Part shown: positions 1 through 7,563 of the stretch, in pieces | Layout of the letters: the number at the start of each line of letters is the position of its first letter | How positions within the stretch are numbered: position 1 is the first letter of the stretch | NCBI GenBank assembly: GCA_044360435.1 | Contig: JBIKKI010000107.1 | Coordinates: forward strand, 1 to 7,639 | Direction: 5' to 3' | Length of the DNA: 7,639 nt | Source: REEB481 sp044360435 | GTDB lineage: Bacteria > Bacteroidota > Bacteroidia > NS11-12g > UBA955 | Notes under the pieces: model-generated | The model's input: the letters and a program-made list of their open reading frames with translations, nothing else | Told to the model about the DNA's origin: nothing | The model's database searches: none | Program-made: the position numbers and the translations under genes

Positions 1-2
1 CA

Positions 3-359
3 CGCGAAGCGATGAATTTCGCCAGCGACAGCCTGAAGAGTCAACTCCAAAAAGAAAGCAAAAAGCTCCAGGACAGTTTACAACAATTTAAAGCCCTGTT
101 CATGCTTCCTGCTGATATTCGCGGCTATGAAGATGTGACCGTGCGTCTGAACAATCTGCTGTATGATGCTTATGGCTACAGCGTAAATACGGCTTCTTTC
201 CCCGGCCGCAACGCATTGGATGCAGTGCGCATTGCTGCTGAAGAAACAGATCAAATTTGCCTGCGGCTGAACTCATTCTTCCAGGGCCCGTGGAAGCAGT
301 TTTCGCAGAAAGTTGAACAAAACAGGGCGCCATTATTTAAAGAAATTCAGAAACTATAA
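3..359 (+). CDS. C-terminal part of a probable VPS10/BNR-repeat (sortilin-like, 'glycosyl hydrolase') protein; 5' end outside window
   Basis: The frame is open from the left edge (Arg-Glu-Ala precedes the first Met at 12) and ends at TAA 357-359, so 118 residues of a longer protein are visible. The piece is mostly helical. It has a charged Lys/Gln-rich stretch at the start, then a segment with RLNNLLYDAYGY, FPGRNALDAVRIAAEE and a final helix ending near NRAPLFKEIQKL. From memory, this pattern (short helical tail, an LN..L segment, a small loop, an 'A...A...T..I...LN.FF...W..F...VE' helix) resembles the C-terminal tail of the large, about 1000-residue, VPS10/BNR beta-propeller proteins of Bacteroidota, often labelled glycosyl hydrolases. 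These are usually secreted and their substrates are mostly unknown. No propeller repeat is visible here, so the family call rests on the tail alone. The downstream adaptor gene starts 4 bases after the stop, so the two may be co-transcribed. The ATG at 12 is probably internal rather than the true start. Confidence 0.55.
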   Translation, partial: REAMNFASDSLKSQLQKESKKLQDSLQQFKALFMLPADIRGYEDVTVRLNNLLYDAYGYSVNTASFPGRNALDAVRIAAEETDQICLRLNSFFQGPWKQFSQKVEQNRAPLFKEIQKL

Positions 360-363
360 CAAC

Positions 364-1416
364 GTGAAGCGCATCATATGGACGCTGCTGGTGCTTGCCC
401 TCGCTGCAGCATTGGTTTGGAGGATTGTGGCCGGCAATAAAGGCGCAAAGAAGACAGCGCAGGGTGGCCCGGGGAAACAGGCAGCGCCCGTATCGGTGGT
501 TGTGGCATCCGCAGCAAGTTCCGGCGGCACTTTGTCGGTGAGTGGCACCTTACGTGCACCAGAACAGGTTCAGCTGCGCGCCGAAGCTGCTGGTCGTGTG
601 GTTTGGCTGAACATGCCTGAAGGTGCGCGGGTAGAAGCCGGAGCCTTGCTGGCCCGCATCAACGATGCAGAACTGCGTGCGCTGCACAAGAAAATTACCG
701 CACAGTTGCAAATTGCAACGCCTCGCGTAGCAAGACTGCAAACGCTGCGCAGCGCAGGTGGCGTGAGCGCTGATGAGCTGGAAGCAGCCGAGCAGGAACG
801 TGCAAACCTTCAGGCCGAACTGGAACAAACCGAGGCCCGACTGGCTATGTGTGAACTCAAAGCGCCTTTCAGCGGGGTGCTCGGACTCAGGCGCATCAGT
901 ATTGGAAGCATCGTTTCCACACAAGATGTGTTCAGCACGCTTACCCAAATGGAGGGCATGCAGCTGGACTTTGCCGTTCCCTCCATATATGCAGCTTCAG
1001 TGGCGAAAGGAAGTAGGATTACCTTCACAGGAGAAAGCAGCGGCGATACTTTTCAGGCAGCAGTGATTGCTTCTGAAGCGGCACTCGACGAACAAACAAG
1101 AACACTCACGGTGCGGGCACAGGTTCAAGGGCAACATCCGGTATTGAAGCCGGGTATGTTCTGCAAAGTGCTGGTACCGCTCACACAGCAATCCGGAAGC
1201 ATCAGCCTGCCCACAGAAGCATTGGTGCCGGTATTGCGCGGTTATCAGGTGTATTTGGTAAAACAGGGGAAAGCCACAGCTACGCCGGTGGAAATCAGCG
1301 AAAGGACAGAACAAACGGTACTGGTAAAGCGCGGACTGAGCCTGGGAGATTCAGTGATTACCCGCGGATTGCTCGGCCTCAGGCCCGGTGCACAGGTAAG
1401 GGTGGTGAACAGGTAA
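364..1416 (+). CDS. RND efflux periplasmic adaptor subunit (membrane fusion protein, HlyD/AcrA family)
   Basis: The product joins an inner-membrane RND pump to an outer-membrane channel across the periplasm. With the GTG at 364 it has 350 residues, close to the family norm. Residues about 4-22 form an uncleaved-looking hydrophobic anchor after MKR. There is no lipobox, so it is probably membrane-anchored rather than lipidated. Residues about 70-100 form the first half of the biotinyl-lipoyl-like domain (AAGRVVWLNMPEGARVEAG). Residues about 101-162 are an alpha-helical hairpin rich in Glu, Gln and Arg. The second lipoyl half follows (LKAPFSGVLGLRRISIG, 165-181), then the beta-barrel (about 195-272, with LKPGMFCKVLVPL at 261-273) and a membrane-proximal domain to the C-terminus. 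Start choice: the frame is also open back to a TTG at 313, which would overlap the upstream gene by 47 bases and put 17 polar residues before the anchor. GTG 364 gives a normal N-terminus. The pump gene begins 9 bases downstream. Confidence 0.93.
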   Translation: MKRIIWTLLVLALAAALVWRIVAGNKGAKKTAQGGPGKQAAPVSVVVASAASSGGTLSVSGTLRAPEQVQLRAEAAGRVVWLNMPEGARVEAGALLARINDAELRALHKKITAQLQIATPRVARLQTLRSAGGVSADELEAAEQERANLQAELEQTEARLAMCELKAPFSGVLGLRRISIGSIVSTQDVFSTLTQMEGMQLDFAVPSIYAASVAKGSRITFTGESSGDTFQAAVIASEAALDEQTRTLTVRAQVQGQHPVLKPGMFCKVLVPLTQQSGSISLPTEALVPVLRGYQVYLVKQGKATATPVEISERTEQTVLVKRGLSLGDSVITRGLLGLRPGAQVRVVNR

Positions 1417-1425
1417 AAAACAGCC

Positions 1426-4400
1426 GTGTCGTTATCATCCATCAGCATCAAAAGGCCGGTTCTGGCCATCGTGATGAACTTGCTCATCCTGCTGTTCGGG
1501 TTCATGGGCATGCGTTACCTAGGCGTTCGGGAGTTTCCTTCCATTGACCCGCCGGTGATTACCGTACGCACCAGCTACGGCGGCGCCAGTGCAGATATCG
1601 TAGAATCACAAATCACCGAGCCACTGGAAAAAGCCATCAACGGCATCGCGGGCATCCGCTCCATTTCTTCTGCCAGCAACCTCGGTTCCAGCGTAATTAC
1701 GGTAGAGTTTGACCTGAACTCCGACCTGGAAGCTGCTGCCAACGATGTGCGCGATAAAGTATCGCAGGCGGTGCGCAGCCTGCCGCGGGACATTGACGGA
1801 TTGCCCGTGGTGAGCAAGGCAGATGCCAACAGCGATGCCATCATCACCATGACGGTGCGCAGCGCCAGCCGCGACCCACTGGAAGTGAGCGACTTCGCCG
1901 AATACGTGCTTGCCGAACGGCTGCAAACCATTCCGGGTGTTTCCAATATCCAGATTTGGGGACAACGCCGCTATGCCATGCGCATATGGATGGATCCGGT
2001 GAAACTGGCTGCACATCAACTTACACCACAAGACGTACAACGTGCCCTCGACCGTGAACATGTGGAACTTCCCGCAGGAAAAATATCCGGTGATGCTACC
2101 GAACTGAGTGTGAAAACCCAGGGAAGAATGCGCACCCCGGAAGAGTTTAATCGCTTGATTATCAGTGATTTAAACGGCAAAACGGTTCGCCTTTCAGACA
2201 TCGGATATGCCAGGCTTGGTGTGGAAAATGAAGAAACTGTATTGCGTGAACGCGGCGTGCCCATGATTGGTCTGGCGCTGGTGCCTCAGCCCGGTGCCAA
2301 CTACATTGATATTTCCAACGAATTCAGCAAGCGATTCGCAGAAATTAAGAAGTCAGTTCCGGCAGATTATGAGATAAACATCGCCCTGGACAATACCATG
2401 TTTGTGCGGCGTTCCCTGGAAGAAGTGGGAGAAACCCTCATCATCGCCCTGCTGCTTGTGGTGGTGATTATTTACCTGTTCTTCCGCGATTGGCTCATTG
2501 CGCTGCGTCCGCTGATTGACATTCCCGTATCGCTGGTCGGGGTGTTTTTCCTGATGTACCTGATGGGCTATTCTGTGAATGTACTGTCGCTGCTTGCCAT
2601 CGTATTGGCCACCGGACTGGTGGTGGATGATGGCATTGTAGTCACGGAGAATATTTACAAGAAGGTAGAACGCGGTATGTCGCCCAAAGAGGCGGCACTG
2701 AAAGGTTCTGCGGAAATCCTGTTTGCGGTGCTGTCTACATCGGTGACGCTGGCGGCGGTATTCATGCCGGTCATCTTCATGCAGGGTTTTGTGGGAAGGC
2801 TGTTCCAGGAATTCGGGGTGGTGCTGGCCGGTGCCGTGCTGATATCGGCCTTTGTTTCACTCACGCTCACGCCCATGCTGAATGCCTACCTGGTGCGCAA
2901 AGACAATAAGAAGAGCCGTTTCTACCTGGCCACTGAACCGTTCTTCCAAAAGTTGAATGATGCTTATGAACGTTCCCTAGGCAACTTCCTGAAACGGCGC
3001 TGGATTGCTGCAGCCGTGCTGCTGGCTTGCGTAGGCATGATCATCGGTGTGGGGAGTTTGCTGAAAAGTGAACTGGCGCCCATGGAAGACCGTGGCTGGA
3101 TGCGCATGAGCATCACCGCCCCGGAAGGCGCTACGTTTGAATATACCGATGCCTTCCTCCAACAACTCAGCAATTTCATCGACGATTCTATTCCCGAAAA
3201 ACGCCTCGCACTGGTAGTTACCGCGCCCTCCTTCTCGGGTTCAGGCGCCGCCAACACCGGATTTGTGCGCCTGATGCTGAAAGACGCTTCCGACCGAAAG
3301 CGCAGCCAAAGCCAAATCGCGCAGTACATCACCAAAAAGGCTGCCGCCTATCCTGATGCCCGTGTGTTTGTGATTGAACAGCAAACCATTTCTACCGGAG
3401 GTTTCGGCGGCTTGCCCGTGCAGTTTGTGATTCAGGCACCCAATTTTGAAGCACTGAAGCAGAAGCTCCCTCAGTTTATGGAGGAAGCCAGAAAGGATAA
3501 AACCTTCCAGGTGGTTGACGTGAATCTGAAATTCAACAAGCCGGAACTGCTGGTCACCATCGACCGCGAAAAGGCTTCAGCACTCGGGGTGCAATCCTCA
3601 GAAATAGCGCAAACGCTGCAGCTGGCTTTTGGAGCGCCACGCATGGGTTATTTCCCCATGAACAACAAACAGTACCAAATCATCGGGCAGTTTGACCGTG
3701 CGGGAAGAAACAGTCCTTCCGACCTCACCGGTATCTACGTGCGCAGCAAAAGCGGCCGCATGATCCGGTTGGGCGATGTTGTTCAGGTGGAAGAACAAAG
3801 CAATCCGCCGCAACTGTACCATTACAACCGATATATGTCGGCCACCGTTTCGGCATCTGTCGTGCCGGGTAAAACCATCGCCGATGGCATTAAAGCCATG
3901 AAAAGCATTGCCGCAAAGAACCTGGGTGAAGGGTTCAGCACCGAGCTCACAGGTGCCAGCCGCGATTTTGCGGAAAGTTCGGGCAATTTGTTGCTCGCGT
4001 TTGTGCTTGCGTTGTTGCTGGTGTACCTCATCCTGGCGGCCCAGTTTGAAAGCTTCAGCGATCCGTTCATCATCATGCTCACCGTACCGCTGGCTATGGC
4101 CGGAGGAGTGCTCGCGCTCTGGTATTTTAACCAAACGCTCAACATCTTCAGCCAGATTGGCGCCATCATGCTCGTAGGACTGGTAACCAAAAATGGAATC
4201 CTCATTGTAGAATTTGCCAACCAGCGCAGGGCGCGTGGCGAAGACAAACTACAGGCAATCACACGCGCTTCCGTGCTTCGTCTGCGTCCCATTCTAATGA
4301 CCAGCCTCGCGACGGTGCTGGGCGCGCTTCCCATTGCAGCTTCTCTGGGCGCCGCCTCAGAAAGCAGACAAGGCATGGGCATTGTGGTTATTGGGGGCTT

Positions 4401-4509
4401 GCTCTTTTCACTGGTGCTTACCCTGTATGTTGTGCCGGCGGCCTATTCCTGGCTGGCCAGAAAACATGTTTCTGAAGAACTTAACCCTGTTTCCGATGAT
4501 GAAGATTAA
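1426..4509 (+). CDS. RND efflux pump, inner-membrane permease (HAE-1 / AcrB type)
   Basis: This is a proton-motive-force-driven exporter, expected to work as a trimer that takes substrates from periplasm or membrane and passes them to the adaptor/TolC channel. Its 1027 residues are typical of the ACR_tran family. TM1 lies at about 10-29 (ISIKRPVLAIVMNLL start), followed by FPSIDPP and a porter domain to about 330. TM2-TM6 lie at about 335-490, TM7 at about 524-546, then SELAPMEDRG and a second porter/docking domain to about 850. TM8-TM12 lie at about 852-1008, with a short acidic tail. The proton relay is complete: Asp401-Asp402 in TM4 (VVDDGIVVTEN), Lys922 in TM10 (VTKNGILIVEF), and Arg952 and Thr959 in RLRPILMT, matching AcrB D407, D408, K940, R971 and T978. 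The start is GTG; the next in-frame ATG (Met17) would delete part of TM1. No Shine-Dalgarno is seen, only A-rich DNA upstream. It sits between adaptor and channel genes. Drug, detergent, lipid or metabolite export are all possible. Confidence 0.97.
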   Translation: MSLSSISIKRPVLAIVMNLLILLFGFMGMRYLGVREFPSIDPPVITVRTSYGGASADIVESQITEPLEKAINGIAGIRSISSASNLGSSVITVEFDLNSDLEAAANDVRDKVSQAVRSLPRDIDGLPVVSKADANSDAIITMTVRSASRDPLEVSDFAEYVLAERLQTIPGVSNIQIWGQRRYAMRIWMDPVKLAAHQLTPQDVQRALDREHVELPAGKISGDATELSVKTQGRMRTPEEFNRLIISDLNGKTVRLSDIGYARLGVENEETVLRERGVPMIGLALVPQPGANYIDISNEFSKRFAEIKKSVPADYEINIALDNTMFVRRSLEEVGETLIIALLLVVVIIYLFFRDWLIALRPLIDIPVSLVGVFFLMYLMGYSVNVLSLLAIVLATGLVVDDGIVVTENIYKKVERGMSPKEAALKGSAEILFAVLSTSVTLAAVFMPVIFMQGFVGRLFQEFGVVLAGAVLISAFVSLTLTPMLNAYLVRKDNKKSRFYLATEPFFQKLNDAYERSLGNFLKRRWIAAAVLLACVGMIIGVGSLLKSELAPMEDRGWMRMSITAPEGATFEYTDAFLQQLSNFIDDSIPEKRLALVVTAPSFSGSGAANTGFVRLMLKDASDRKRSQSQIAQYITKKAAAYPDARVFVIEQQTISTGGFGGLPVQFVIQAPNFEALKQKLPQFMEEARKDKTFQVVDVNLKFNKPELLVTIDREKASALGVQSSEIAQTLQLAFGAPRMGYFPMNNKQYQIIGQFDRAGRNSPSDLTGIYVRSKSGRMIRLGDVVQVEEQSNPPQLYHYNRYMSATVSASVVPGKTIADGIKAMKSIAAKNLGEGFSTELTGASRDFAESSGNLLLAFVLALLLVYLILAAQFESFSDPFIIMLTVPLAMAGGVLALWYFNQTLNIFSQIGAIMLVGLVTKNGILIVEFANQRRARGEDKLQAITRASVLRLRPILMTSLATVLGALPIAASLGAASESRQGMGIVVIGGLLFSLVLTLYVVPAAYSWLARKHVSEELNPVSDDED

Positions 4510-5800
4510 GCTTTTGATGCTGTTGTGTCTGTTTCCTTTAGCAGTCGGTGCCCAAATGCTGAGCCTCGACCAGGCGCTGGATACAGCCTGGAAACGCAGC
4601 CTGGGTTTGGCTATGGCGCGAAATGATGCGGCCATCGCGGCCCTGCAAAACACGGCAGGCAATGCCGGAATGCTTCCGGTAGTGGGTCTGAACGGTGGCA
4701 TTTCGTTCTCGAACAACAATATTGAACAGCGTTTTTCCAACGGAACGGAAATCAGCCGCAATGGCGTGGGTGCCACCAACAACAACGCGGCACTGAATGT
4801 AAGCTGGGTGCTGTTTGACGGCATGCGCATGTTTGCAGAACGCAGTCGCCTGCAGTCGCTGCAGGAACTGGGGGTACAGGGCGTACTTCAGGAAGCGCTG
4901 CGCATAGCGCTCAATGTGCGTCTTTCCTATCATGCCCTGGCACGCGAACAGCGCCTGTACAGGTATTATCAAAGTTTACAGGAACAGGCAAAGCGCATCG
5001 CCTCTTTGGCTGTGTTGCGTGCGCAAACGGGCATGGGCAGTGCCTTGAACCAACTACAGGCCGAAAGTATGCATGAATTGTGGTTGGGCCGACTGCGTGA
5101 GCAGGAAGGCCGCATCCGCGAAGCACGCGCGCAGTTGGCTTTTGCCATGACCGTAGATGCCGCGCAGGTGCAAATGGTTGCTGATGCCGATACGAGTTCC
5201 GCATTGCCCGGACTTGAAGTATGGATGGAAGGTCTGCGCCGGCATCCGGATCTGCAGGCCGCCCAGATTCAGGAACGCATTGCCCTCGCCATGCAGCAAT
5301 CTGTGCAGGCGCAACGCTTGCCACAGTTGCGGGCCAACAGTGCTTATGCATACAATGCCAGCAACAACAAGGGCGGATTCTTTCTGCTGAACCAGAGCAA
5401 TGGCATCAATGGAGGTTTGACGCTGAGTTGGAACTTGTACAACGGCGGACAGGTGCGCCGTGAAATGGAAGTGGCTGCATTGACTCAGAAGCAGGCTGCA
5501 TTGATGCGCCAGGAGCGCCAGCGCACGCTGGAATCGGAAATCACACGTGCCTATATCCGCTGCAGAACGGCTCATGAGTTCTACCAACAGGCGTCAATGG
5601 CACTGGAAAAAGCTTCCCGCGCAGCGGCATTGGTGCAGCAGCGTTTTGAAACAGGTGCTGCGGTATTGCTTGAACTGAACGAAGCACGCAGGAGTGAAGA
5701 AGACATCCGGCTGGCGGCAGAAGATGCGCTGTTTCGGCAGCGGGTGGCAGAAAGTGAACTGATGGCCCTTTCCGGGAAGCTGGACGGGTTCAGGCCTTAA
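4499..5800 (+). CDS. TolC-family outer-membrane efflux channel (OEP)
   Basis: This is the outer-membrane duct of the tripartite pump. From ATG 4499 it has 433 residues, somewhat shorter than E. coli TolC. Residues 1-18 form a signal peptide (MKIKLLMLLCLFPLAVGA, cleavage likely before Gln19), and mature LSLDQALDTAWKRS is the usual start of the first OEP repeat. The two-fold internal duplication of TolC is visible. Each half has long helices and a beta-hairpin ending in a similar strand: NVSWVLFDGMRM (100-111) and TLSWNLYNGGQVR (308-320). Each hairpin carries an Asn-rich loop (SNNNIEQ at 71; NASNNKGG at 286). Long Gln/Glu/Arg/Ala-rich helices cover about 120-220 and 320-425. The preceding ATG at 4496 is an equally possible start, adding one Met. 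Either start lies inside the end of the pump gene (11 or 14 bases of overlap), so translational coupling is likely. The ORF stays open upstream to 4334, but that part is a shadow of the pump gene. The stop overlaps that of the convergent gene. Confidence 0.93.
   Translation: MKIKLLMLLCLFPLAVGAQMLSLDQALDTAWKRSLGLAMARNDAAIAALQNTAGNAGMLPVVGLNGGISFSNNNIEQRFSNGTEISRNGVGATNNNAALNVSWVLFDGMRMFAERSRLQSLQELGVQGVLQEALRIALNVRLSYHALAREQRLYRYYQSLQEQAKRIASLAVLRAQTGMGSALNQLQAESMHELWLGRLREQEGRIREARAQLAFAMTVDAAQVQMVADADTSSALPGLEVWMEGLRRHPDLQAAQIQERIALAMQQSVQAQRLPQLRANSAYAYNASNNKGGFFLLNQSNGINGGLTLSWNLYNGGQVRREMEVAALTQKQAALMRQERQRTLESEITRAYIRCRTAHEFYQQASMALEKASRAAALVQQRFETGAAVLLELNEARRSEEDIRLAAEDALFRQRVAESELMALSGKLDGFRP
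5797..5800. other. Convergent stop-codon overlap (TTAA)
   Basis: The plus-strand channel gene ends with TAA at 5798-5800. The minus-strand WbsX-family gene ends with TAA read from 5799 down to 5797. Both stops come from the palindrome TTAA, so the two operons overlap by 4 bases and share no non-coding DNA. Confidence 0.9.
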
Positions 5801-6891
5801 GCTTCACCAAGTTCATCCAGCGCTTCCTTCAAGGCTTCCAGATAACCGCGGCCAAACTTCAGGTCGGGTTCCATGTAGTTGCCCTCCGCCCATTCATTCC
5901 AGGAACGCAGAAACACCAGACGGCTGTTTTCGGGTTTTTCCATCACCAGCTTCAGCACCTGCTGCACATGTTTCTTGAACGGCGCCGGACTGGAATGGGT
6001 GAAGATGTGCCCGCCACGCCCGGAACGCGGGGAATGATCCCAGTTGGGGAAGATGCTTGGATAACAATCAGCCCGCTTGTCTTCCGGCCCGACGAAGTAT
6101 TTATAGTATTTCCGATAATCAACCACGCGTCCGCGTTTCAGGTACAGCCTGCTGAATTTCGTGAGCATGCGTTCCAGCAGGGAATATTCATGTTTCATAA
6201 AGTGAAACAGGCGCACCACATTCACGGCATCGAAACCCAGGCTCCGCAGGTGGTCGATGTCTTTCTCGTCGTGGCAGTTGGCTACAAAGTGGACGCCTTT
6301 CAATCCGTGTTCCAGCGCCAGCTGTTGCCAGAAACGGATGAAATAGGCCACGTCAAAATCTTTGGTTCCATGAATGAAGAAGATGGGTTTATCGTCCACA
6401 CGCAGGTAGCGCGGATCACGAAAGGCTTTCAGCACGTATAAGAAGTGCTGTCGGTAATCTTCATCGCCCGGATATTCCTGTTTGATGAGCAGCTTGTTGG
6501 TGCCTCCCTTCTTAAACTGTTTGTCTTCCCAGCTGTGGTTGGCCCAGCCCAGGCAGAAGGGGAAATCAGGTTCGCCGCTTTCCAGCACTTCATGAAAAGG
6601 CCGTTCGAGCAGCCGTTTTCCATTGCCAAACCAATAATGCCAATAGCAAAAACCTTCCACGCCATAGGCTTTCGCCATGGCTGCCTGAGCAGCCCTGCTT
6701 TCAGGAAGTCGGAGGTCGTAATAGCCCAGGTCGGCAGGCACACGTGGCTGGTAATGACCGCGAAACAGCGGTTTGGCCTTGCCCACGTTGGTCCATTCCG
6801 TAAAACCTTTGCCCCACCATGCGTCATTCTCCGGAATCGGGTGAAACTGAGGCAGGTAGAAGGCGATGATGCGTGGCTTCTGCGCGGTCAT
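5797..6891 (-). CDS. WbsX-family putative glycosyltransferase (GH99-like domain), polysaccharide biosynthesis
   Basis: The 364-residue product matches the WbsX family over its whole length. This family is common in O-antigen, capsule and exopolysaccharide clusters. Visible signatures: AFYLPQFHPIPENDAWWGKG with the following FTEWTNV (10-36), HYQPRVPADLGYYDLR (46-61), FCYWHYWF (81-88), CLGWANHSW (113-121), DDKPIFFIHG (166-175), FPNWDHSPR (281-289) and RSWNEWAEGNYMEPD (329-343). The conserved acidic residues in the last motif (Glu333, Glu336) are the likely active-site carboxylates if the GH99-like fold holds. No signal peptide or membrane helix is seen, so it is probably cytoplasmic, as expected for glycan assembly. 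Whether family members transfer or hydrolyse sugars is poorly settled, and the specific sugar cannot be told. The start is ATG at 6891, 6 bases after the acetyltransferase stop, with no Shine-Dalgarno. It is the last gene of its operon in this window. Confidence 0.88.
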   Translation of the reverse strand: MTAQKPRIIAFYLPQFHPIPENDAWWGKGFTEWTNVGKAKPLFRGHYQPRVPADLGYYDLRLPESRAAQAAMAKAYGVEGFCYWHYWFGNGKRLLERPFHEVLESGEPDFPFCLGWANHSWEDKQFKKGGTNKLLIKQEYPGDEDYRQHFLYVLKAFRDPRYLRVDDKPIFFIHGTKDFDVAYFIRFWQQLALEHGLKGVHFVANCHDEKDIDHLRSLGFDAVNVVRLFHFMKHEYSLLERMLTKFSRLYLKRGRVVDYRKYYKYFVGPEDKRADCYPSIFPNWDHSPRSGRGGHIFTHSSPAPFKKHVQQVLKLVMEKPENSRLVFLRSWNEWAEGNYMEPDLKFGRGYLEALKEALDELGEA

Positions 6892-6897
6892 GGGGTT

Positions 6898-7563
6898 TCA
6901 GCTAAACAGTGTCTTTTTAAGTTGGATGACATCTTCCACGCTGCGGATGGGCGCGTAGATGACTTCAAGATTGGCGCGGATCTGTGCGTCGCTCAGCGTG
7001 TTCAGGTCGATGTCCATCAAGGCTTCAATCACCTCCGGACTGTGGCGCATTTTGATGATGCGTGCCGGATTGCCGCCAACAATGGCATACGGTGGAACAT
7101 CTTTCGTAACGATGGCTCCGGCAGCTACAATGGCACCTTTGCCAATACGCACGCCCGACATAATCAGGGCATTCGTGCCCAGCCAAACTTCATCTTCGAT
7201 GATGATCGGGCCGCGCACCAGCGCATCGCGGGTTGAACGTTCCACCAGCCTGGAGTAGAAAGGGAAGGTGGTATAGGTTTCCAGCTGGTGGTTCACACCC
7301 ATGAGGAATTGTACACCCGGAGCGATAGAAACGAAGTTGCCAATGTGCAGCTGTTCGCCTTCCTGAACAAACAAACTCTGCACGTTTAACATGCCATACG
7401 TGCCTCGTCCTACATGTACATTTTCCAGGGGAAACATGCGCTCGCCGGGCACGGTATCGTTATGCGGATTGCGTTGGCGCCACGCTTTGTTGAAGCGGTT
7501 GCGGTCGGCTTGCCGCAGCAGCGTTCTGATTCCCGGAATTCTGGATGCGAGGCTGCGGATCAT
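6898..7563 (-). CDS. CatB/XAT-like hexapeptide-repeat O-acetyltransferase, probably acting on a polysaccharide or its precursor
   Basis: The 221-residue protein has a left-handed parallel beta-helix. Hexapeptide-type coils (I/V-G-x-x-x) run from about 48 to 168, for example VHVGRGTYG (49-57), LHIGNFVSIAPGVQF (72-86), VWLGTNALIMSGVRIGKGAIV (126-146) and the closing IVTKDVPPYAIVGGNPARII (151-170). His92 in GVNHQ, followed by a loop with TTFPF, fits the catalytic His of the xenobiotic acyltransferase (XAT) group, which takes an acetyl group from acetyl-CoA. The enzyme should be a cytoplasmic trimer. The basic N-terminal extension (about residues 1-38, ending WRQRNPHNDT) resembles polysaccharide O-acetyltransferases more than drug-modifying CatB or Vat. 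A helical tail of about 45 residues follows the beta-helix. The ATG at 7563 overlaps the stop of an upstream gene as ATGA, and the WbsX-family gene lies 6 bases downstream, so a surface-glycan role is the best reading. The acceptor is unknown. Confidence 0.88.
   Translation of the reverse strand: MIRSLASRIPGIRTLLRQADRNRFNKAWRQRNPHNDTVPGERMFPLENVHVGRGTYGMLNVQSLFVQEGEQLHIGNFVSIAPGVQFLMGVNHQLETYTTFPFYSRLVERSTRDALVRGPIIIEDEVWLGTNALIMSGVRIGKGAIVAAGAIVTKDVPPYAIVGGNPARIIKMRHSPEVIEALMDIDLNTLSDAQIRANLEVIYAPIRSVEDVIQLKKTLFS

Noticed and set aside
1417..1425. A-rich gap between adaptor and pump genes as a promoter
   Set aside because: It is only 9 bases, too short for a promoter, and looks like an ordinary intra-operon spacer.
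3598..4382. Minus-strand open frames of 178 and 186 codons inside the pump gene
   Set aside because: They overlap each other and lie wholly inside the pump gene, opposite its conserved porter and TM8-TM12 regions. The translations are low in family-like features. No independent start signal is seen.
4334..4498. Longer version of the outer-membrane channel gene starting at 4334
   Set aside because: The extra residues are the out-of-frame reading of the pump's last transmembrane helices and would place about 55 unrelated residues before an obvious signal peptide beginning at 4496/4499.
5776..5821. Inverted repeats near the convergent gene ends as a bidirectional intrinsic terminator
   Set aside because: The stems are only 6 base pairs with loops of 18 or more bases, and no T-run follows on either strand. 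Both lie in coding sequence.
5968..7236. Long plus-strand open frames (5968-6441 and 6445-7236, same frame) opposite the WbsX and acetyltransferase genes
   Set aside because: They are the antisense of two well-supported family members, are broken by a stop at 6439-6441, cross the gene boundary, and their translations show no recognisable domain. They are shadow frames produced by codon bias.
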